This document shows positions 59,826 through 64,000 of a DNA stretch of 64,000 nt, piece by piece. A program made the translations under genes and the position numbers. How positions within the stretch are numbered: position 1 is the stretch's first letter; every line of letters begins with the position of its first letter. The stretch comes from Shouchella sp047238345 (GTDB lineage: Bacteria > Bacillota > Bacilli > Bacillales > Bacillaceae_D): positions 1,798,001-1,862,000 of the forward strand of contig NZ_JBDFMQ010000001.1 in NCBI RefSeq assembly GCF_047238345.1, in the 5' to 3' direction. Below the pieces are notes generated by a model. It was not told the origin of the DNA. It worked only from the letters and a program-made list of their open reading frames with translations, and did not search any database.

Positions 59826-60573
59826 ATCGCGATCTGAAGATGAGCATGTGGATGAATCGTGGCTTCTACCTTATGCCGATATGCTAACGTTATTAGTCGC
59901 GTTGTTTATTGTGTTGTTTGCCATGGGTCAAGTCGATCAAGCAAAATATGATGAATTGCGCGTTGTCCTTTCTGAAACCCTCGGTGGCAAAGGCATTCTT
60001 GATTATCAAGATTCGATTGTTGAAGACGAAAGCCCTACCGAAGATTCGACCATCTCGACAGAGTTATTAAGCGAAGCAGCGAAAGTTGAGAAATCCGAAC
60101 TGGAGCAACTGCAATCCCAGCTTAACGGGTACATAGAAGAAAAAGCACTGGCTGACCGTTTGCAAACGGAGCTTGGTGCATCGGGGTTACTCATTACGAT
60201 TAACGACGGTATTTTGTTTGATTCTGGAAGCGCCGAGTTAAGACAAAACTCTCATGAGCTAATGGAACAACTGTCTGCAATGCTTGCGTCTGACCCCCCT
60301 CGCTATATTCAAGTATCTGGACATACCGATAATGTTCCGATGGCTGGAGCAACATTTGAATCTAATTGGGATTTAAGTGGCGCTCGTGCATATAATGTAA
60401 TGAAGCTATTCTTAGAATCGAATTATTTAGAAGCGCATCAACTCTCTTATACAGGATACGGTGAGTACCATCCAGTAGCGTCAAATGATACGACAGAAGG
60501 AAGAGAACAAAATCGCCGCGTCGAGATTTTAGTCCTTCCACTGGAAAACTTAACTGAAGTTGAATCATCGTAA
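59803..60573 (+). CDS. motB: Flagellar stator protein MotB, dual-ion type residues
   Basis: 256 residues: short basic N-terminus, one membrane helix (about 24-42) with the ion-binding Asp 26 in PYADMLTLL, and an OmpA-like peptidoglycan-binding domain (about 150-248; SGHTDNVP, SNWDLSGARA, NRRVEIL). Helix positions V37, A40, G42, Q43 and Q46 are the set described for Bacillus clausii MotB, which drives motility with H+ near neutral pH and Na+ at high pH. A terminator follows. Confidence 0.92.
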   Translation: MLQKRRSRSRSEDEHVDESWLLPYADMLTLLVALFIVLFAMGQVDQAKYDELRVVLSETLGGKGILDYQDSIVEDESPTEDSTISTELLSEAAKVEKSELEQLQSQLNGYIEEKALADRLQTELGASGLLITINDGILFDSGSAELRQNSHELMEQLSAMLASDPPRYIQVSGHTDNVPMAGATFESNWDLSGARAYNVMKLFLESNYLEAHQLSYTGYGEYHPVASNDTTEGREQNRRVEILVLPLENLTEVESS

Positions 60574-60578
60574 TGTAA

Positions 60579-60627
60579 AACACCTAGATCTCGCTACGTG
60601 ATAGGATACGTTCGATGTCTAGGTGTT
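60579..60627 (+). terminator. Long hairpin after motB
   Basis: AACACCTAGA and TCTAGGTGTT, perfect ten-base arms, followed by CTTG; the loop is 29 bases. Confidence 0.55.
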
Positions 60628-60638
60628 CTTGTATAGAT

Positions 60639-60668
60639 TTGACAGTAAAATAAGCGCTCTTATACAAT
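60639..60668 (+). promoter_or_regulatory. Sigma-A promoter of the ytvI-like gene
   Basis: TTGACA (60639-60644), 18 bases, TACAAT (60663-60668). Confidence 0.7.
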
Positions 60669-60711
60669 AAGATAAAAGAAAGCTTACTTGTCGTTGGAAG
60701 AAGGTGTGTCT

Positions 60712-61842
60712 TTGTCTAAAGAAGTTGGTTGGATGGTTTTACGCACATTCATAATCATTCTTTCTCTTATTTTGTTTGGCTGGCTCGTTGCCAGAGTGTT
60801 TTCCCTTACATATCCATTCTGGTTTGCGGCATTATTTGCATGGATGCTTCAACCGGTTGCCCGTTTTTTTCAATATAAATTGAAATTTAACAAAGGATTT
60901 GCAAGTTTATTTGGTTTATTAGGTGGCATCTTAGCAATAAGTGCCGTTTTAACAGGGATTGTGTTTCTTGTGTACTTTAGTTTGCGCGAGTTTTTCGAAC
61001 AAGTCCCGACTTGGATTGAAGAAGGTGCTGAAAAGATTCAAATCTTCTTTAATGAAACGATTTTGCCGCTGTGGCACCAATTCCTTCAAACGTTCGATCA
61101 GTTCGATGCAGGTGGCACCAGTCCGCTCTCAGAAGGGATTAATCAATTAGGGACTTCGATAAGTAATCTTGTCGGTGATCTTGGACAGGCTGCGTTAGAT
61201 CTTATTGGAAATATCCTTATTGGCCTTCCAAGTTTTCTAGTTGCCTTTCTGTTTATTATCTTAAGTATTTATTTTATGGGAAAAAGCTGGAGTTTTTACC
61301 AATCGGTATACGATCGCCACATTCCCCGTAAAGTTCGTTCTAAAGGAAAAGAGTTTGTACAAGCAACGCGGATTCGTTTATTTGGATTCATTCGCGCTCA
61401 GATCATTCTCATGATGGTTACAGCAATCATTGTGTTTGTAGGGTTGCTTATCCTTAACGTTGAAAACGCCTGGATGCTAGCAATTGTTGTTGGGATTGCT
61501 GAACTGCTGCCTTATTTAGGAACTGGGACCATATTAATTCCGTGGTTTGTCTATCTTTTTGTAACAGGAGATATTTCAGGGGGATTAGGGATCGCCATTC
61601 TCTATGTCATCATCGTGATTATTAGGCAAATGCTTGAACCGAAGATATTGTCGACAAATATGAATTTAAATCCAGTAGCGGTTTTAATTTCACTGTTTGC
61701 TGGACTACAGTTGTTTGGTGCTTTTGGGCTTTTCTTAGGTCCGGTTTTACTCGTGCTTATCGTCATCCTCAACGATATCGGCTTTTTTCGAACGGTTATT
61801 CGCTTTATTCGTTTCGGTTTTGATGATACAAAAACAAATTAA
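60712..61842 (+). CDS. ytvI: AI-2E/YtvI family membrane transporter
   Basis: 376 residues from TTG 60712, with GAAGGTGTG upstream; an in-frame TTG 24 bases earlier is an alternative. About eight hydrophobic helices in the AI-2E family pattern, including a long extracytoplasmic loop (about 85-160) and the conserved PYLGTGTILIPWF segment. This subfamily is annotated as sporulation integral membrane protein YtvI; its role is not defined. Terminator shared with the convergent yteA-like gene. Confidence 0.87.
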   Translation: MSKEVGWMVLRTFIIILSLILFGWLVARVFSLTYPFWFAALFAWMLQPVARFFQYKLKFNKGFASLFGLLGGILAISAVLTGIVFLVYFSLREFFEQVPTWIEEGAEKIQIFFNETILPLWHQFLQTFDQFDAGGTSPLSEGINQLGTSISNLVGDLGQAALDLIGNILIGLPSFLVAFLFIILSIYFMGKSWSFYQSVYDRHIPRKVRSKGKEFVQATRIRLFGFIRAQIILMMVTAIIVFVGLLILNVENAWMLAIVVGIAELLPYLGTGTILIPWFVYLFVTGDISGGLGIAILYVIIVIIRQMLEPKILSTNMNLNPVAVLISLFAGLQLFGAFGLFLGPVLLVLIVILNDIGFFRTVIRFIRFGFDDTKTN

Positions 61843-61881
61843 AAAGAAGCCACTCATTAACCTGAGTGGCTTCTTTCTTTT
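61843..61881. terminator. Bidirectional terminator between ytvI-like and yteA-like genes
   Basis: AAAGAAGCCACTCA, six-base loop, TGAGTGGCTTCTTT, then CTTTTG. A perfect 14-base stem. Confidence 0.9.
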
Positions 61882-61882
61882 G

Positions 61883-62419
61883 TTATTGATTGCTTTGCTC
61901 ATCTGTCTTATCATCATAATGGTGATCGGCATCTGCTTCACCGGAGTGCTGGTCTGCATCTTGTTCGCGCTCTAATTCTCTTGTTGTTTCTGTATCACGG
62001 TCAAGTTGTGCATGATGCAATCCTACTGCTCGATCTTCTTCGCTACTATCTGCGAATGGCTCTTCCGCTTGTTCTTGAGCTTCCGTTGTTCGTTTTGCAT
62101 AAGGAAGTGCCTCTAGTCGTTCATACGGAATTTCTTTACCAGTATCCACACAGATTCCGTAAGTTCCTTCTTCCATACGCTCTAAGGCTTCATTAATTTC
62201 TGAAAGACGTTGTTCATCGGCTTCATTAATCGTCTGCGACTTTACACGGTCTTCATATTCTGAAGCAGTTTCAGCTAAATGATTATCCACACCTCTGGCA
62301 ATATCACCACGAATTTCAGACATTTCTCCTTCAGGAGTAGAGGTCCGATTTTCTATTGATGCTTTCATTGATTCTAATTCTTTTTTCAAAAATTTAAATT
62401 GATCATTCGTTAATGACAT
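61883..62419 (-). CDS. yteA: YteA family DksA/TraR-like protein
   Basis: 178 residues; ATG after TAGGAGG. The N-terminal coiled-coil (about 1-80) and the GTYGICVDTGKEIPYERLEALP core follow the DksA/TraR fold, but the four-Cys zinc finger is reduced to one Cys, as in Bacillus YteA. The tail is acidic and His/Asp-rich. Such proteins act during sporulation or stress; direct RNA polymerase binding is inferred from the fold. Confidence 0.85.
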   Translation of the reverse strand: MSLTNDQFKFLKKELESMKASIENRTSTPEGEMSEIRGDIARGVDNHLAETASEYEDRVKSQTINEADEQRLSEINEALERMEEGTYGICVDTGKEIPYERLEALPYAKRTTEAQEQAEEPFADSSEEDRAVGLHHAQLDRDTETTRELEREQDADQHSGEADADHHYDDKTDEQSNQ

Positions 62420-62501
62420 AAGCCATCCTCCTATCGTATATAGTCTACTGTTCCCTTATCATTCTTTGTTCAAACAAATAGACATTGGAAGACGACAGAC
62501 A

Positions 62502-63266
62502 TTAAATGACATCACGCTTTTTGAAAAGCATATGCCCGAGAATGAGGAAAAGGATGCTATGTCCTAGTATAAAGAGAACTGATTGCCATAAACCATCAAA
62601 CGGCGCTGAGAACATTTGCAGTTCAAAAATGTTAATTAAATCAACATGGGTTAATACAATCCATTTCGGCCATTCAAAAAACTCGTTTAGAGTCGTAAAT
62701 ATTCCACCGAAAAAATAAGGGATAAGCGCAACGACAATTGTAATAGCTGTGTTTCGAGTCAGTGTCGCAATTAAAAGGGCAAGTGTAAAATAAAAGGTCA
62801 TCCCAGGTAAAGAATACAACATAAACCGAAGTGTTGTGAGAAACCCTTCTCCCCACGATAAGCTAGAATCACCGTTAAAGAGAATCATATGAATTGGGTA
62901 GATGACGAGACTCATAGCGATATAGAGTCCTAAACCAATTAAAAGGGTGGTAACCCATTTTGCAAATAATAAAGTGTGACGGGAAACAGGACGAATTAGT
63001 AATTGCTTAATCGTTCCAGAGCGAAACTCACCTGCAACAGCACCTGTCATTTGTATTACAACGTATATGTTAATCATTTGGGCAAGCGTCGTAAAACCAA
63101 GAACGAGAAAAAGCTGACCTAGTAAAACACTCCCAGCAAATGAGTCTGCCAGTAGCGTAAGGCCGGTTCCTAGCAATAGACTTCCAAAGAGGACGATAAG
63201 AAAGATCCATATTTTCCGTCCATACCATGCTTTTTTAAATTCGTTTTTCATTAGCGAAAGCATCAT
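62502..63266 (-). CDS. ABC-2 type transporter permease
   Basis: 254 residues with six hydrophobic helices; the first ATG is eight bases after AAGGAGGG, overlapping the ATPase stop by four bases. GAVAGEFRSGTIKQLLIRPVSR is the coupling segment typical of ABC-2 exporters of the bacitracin/lantibiotic-immunity kind. Together with the ATPase it would form an exporter; cargo unknown. Confidence 0.88.
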   Translation of the reverse strand: MMLSLMKNEFKKAWYGRKIWIFLIVLFGSLLLGTGLTLLADSFAGSVLLGQLFLVLGFTTLAQMINIYVVIQMTGAVAGEFRSGTIKQLLIRPVSRHTLLFAKWVTTLLIGLGLYIAMSLVIYPIHMILFNGDSSLSWGEGFLTTLRFMLYSLPGMTFYFTLALLIATLTRNTAITIVVALIPYFFGGIFTTLNEFFEWPKWIVLTHVDLINIFELQMFSAPFDGLWQSVLFILGHSILFLILGHMLFKKRDVI

Positions 63267-64000
63267 TTTGGCGTCCCTCCTTTTTCTTCTGTTAAGGAGA
63301 AGTACGCATCTTCTAAGCGTTTTTTATACGATAAGCTATAGACCGATAAAGATGCTTGACTGAGTTTATGAATAACGTTTGGAATTTCTTGAAACGATAC
63401 ATTCTTAATCTCTAAATGTTGCTCGATCTGTGCCACGTTCCACTCTTCTTTTAAGAGCTGTTCGGCCTCGAATAGTGGCTCTACTTCAATTGATACCGTG
63501 ACCGTTTCCGATTGTTCTTTCATTGCCTTCACACTTACTTCATCGACGAGCTGGCCATTTTTAATAATGACAGCACGGTCACACAACATCTCAATTTCAC
63601 TTAGTTGGTGACTTGAAACAAGTAATGTTACTTCATCTTTTGTGGCAAGCTGCCGTAAATAGTCCCTGAGATCTCGTATCCCTTGAGGGTCTAATCCATT
63701 CGTTGGTTCGTCTAAAAGCAAGACACTTGGACGATGCAAAATTGAAATAGCAATGCCTAGACGTTGCTTCATTCCTAATGAATATGACTTTACTTTTTTA
63801 TGTATCGCATGTTCTAAATCTACAAGTTTCACGACTTCTTCCATTCGTTCTTTCGTGATAGGCCGTGGACTCATATCTGCAAAATGCTGTAAATTTTGCA
63901 TACCTGTTAAGTAGGTATATAAATCTGGGTTTTCAACAATGGCACCTACATGTTCTAGCGCTTGCTCGCGATTTAAAGATAGGCTGTTTCCTTCAATATA
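63263..64000 (-). CDS. ABC transporter ATPase, partial (runs off the right edge)
   Basis: About 245 C-terminal residues are visible; the Walker A part lies outside. The frame is open to base 64000. The Q-loop is VENPDLY, the signature is SYSLGMKQRLGIAISI, Walker B VLLLDEPTNGLDP, and the H-loop SSHQLSEI. A C-terminal extension of about 80 residues is typical of drug-export ATPases. Four-base overlap with the permease. Confidence 0.9.
   Translation of the reverse strand, partial: YIEGNSLSLNREQALEHVGAIVENPDLYTYLTGMQNLQHFADMSPRPITKERMEEVVKLVDLEHAIHKKVKSYSLGMKQRLGIAISILHRPSVLLLDEPTNGLDPQGIRDLRDYLRQLATKDEVTLLVSSHQLSEIEMLCDRAVIIKNGQLVDEVSVKAMKEQSETVTVSIEVEPLFEAEQLLKEEWNVAQIEQHLEIKNVSFQEIPNVIHKLSQASLSVYSLSYKKRLEDAYFSLTEEKGGTPK

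Noticed and set aside
1..64000. tRNA, rRNA, CRISPR arrays, complete insertion sequences or prophage modules
   Set aside because: None with recognisable sequence was found on either strand.

Overview
The window looks like the chromosome of a low-to-moderate GC, endospore-forming Bacillaceae bacterium, most likely an alkaliphilic Bacillus-type species (Alkalihalobacillus, Shouchella, Evansella or a relative). The evidence is Gram-positive ribosome binding sites before almost every gene, frequent TTG starts, a Rap-Phr cassette, homologues of the sporulation genes ytvI and yteA, a cyclodextrin glucanotransferase close to the gamma-CGTases of alkaliphilic bacilli, and a MotB carrying the residues linked to dual H+/Na+ use in Bacillus clausii. 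No rRNA, tRNA, CRISPR array or intact transposase was seen.

Layout. 0-2.4 kb: the end of a sugar ABC importer operon (binding protein, MalF-type and MalG-type permeases). 2.6-10.8 kb: an accessory stretch of small membrane proteins, a SUKH (SMI1/KNR4) protein divergent from a NucS-like nuclease, an AT-rich patch with gene remnants and a serine hydrolase, and a Rap phosphatase with its overlapping Phr pheromone gene. 11.1-14.9 kb: an ascorbate-type PTS (IIC, IIB, and a BglG-type regulator fused to IIA). 15.1-24.5 kb: a one-direction catabolic block with an IclR regulator, SDR, PPC/DUF296 protein, acyl-CoA ligase, thiolase, DUF35 partner, FAD-linked oxidase and a complete TRAP transporter. It reads as import, CoA activation and thiolytic breakdown of an unidentified carboxylate, with an IclR-like operator on its promoter and a cre-like site before the TRAP genes.

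24.7-42.5 kb: a long accessory region made mostly of orphan membrane proteins of 30-110 residues. Several are duplicated within the window, some are decayed or frameshifted. Between them lie an AEP-primase-like protein, a TetR gene with a clear promoter and operator, a chimeric GrpB remnant, a SAM methyltransferase, and a 690-residue beta-helix protein without signal peptide that ends in a cysteine cluster. 42.8-52.4 kb: an MtnE-like aminotransferase, a MocA-like nucleotidyltransferase, the CGTase, homoserine dehydrogenase, paralogous small zinc-ribbon and membrane proteins, and a DbpA-type RNA helicase. 52.6-64 kb: a DinB-like protein, a GNAT protein, 3-hydroxybutyrate dehydrogenase, MsrA, an MFS transporter with a MerR-type promoter, a YdhK-like lipoprotein, a YitT protein, MotAB, YtvI, YteA and an ABC-2 exporter that runs off the right edge.

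Most novelty lies in the small-membrane-protein region (with promoter-plus-gene duplications), the IclR/TRAP/thiolase/PPC cluster, the Cys-tailed beta-helix protein and the AEP-like protein. All function assignments rest on motif recognition from the sequence alone; no database search was run.
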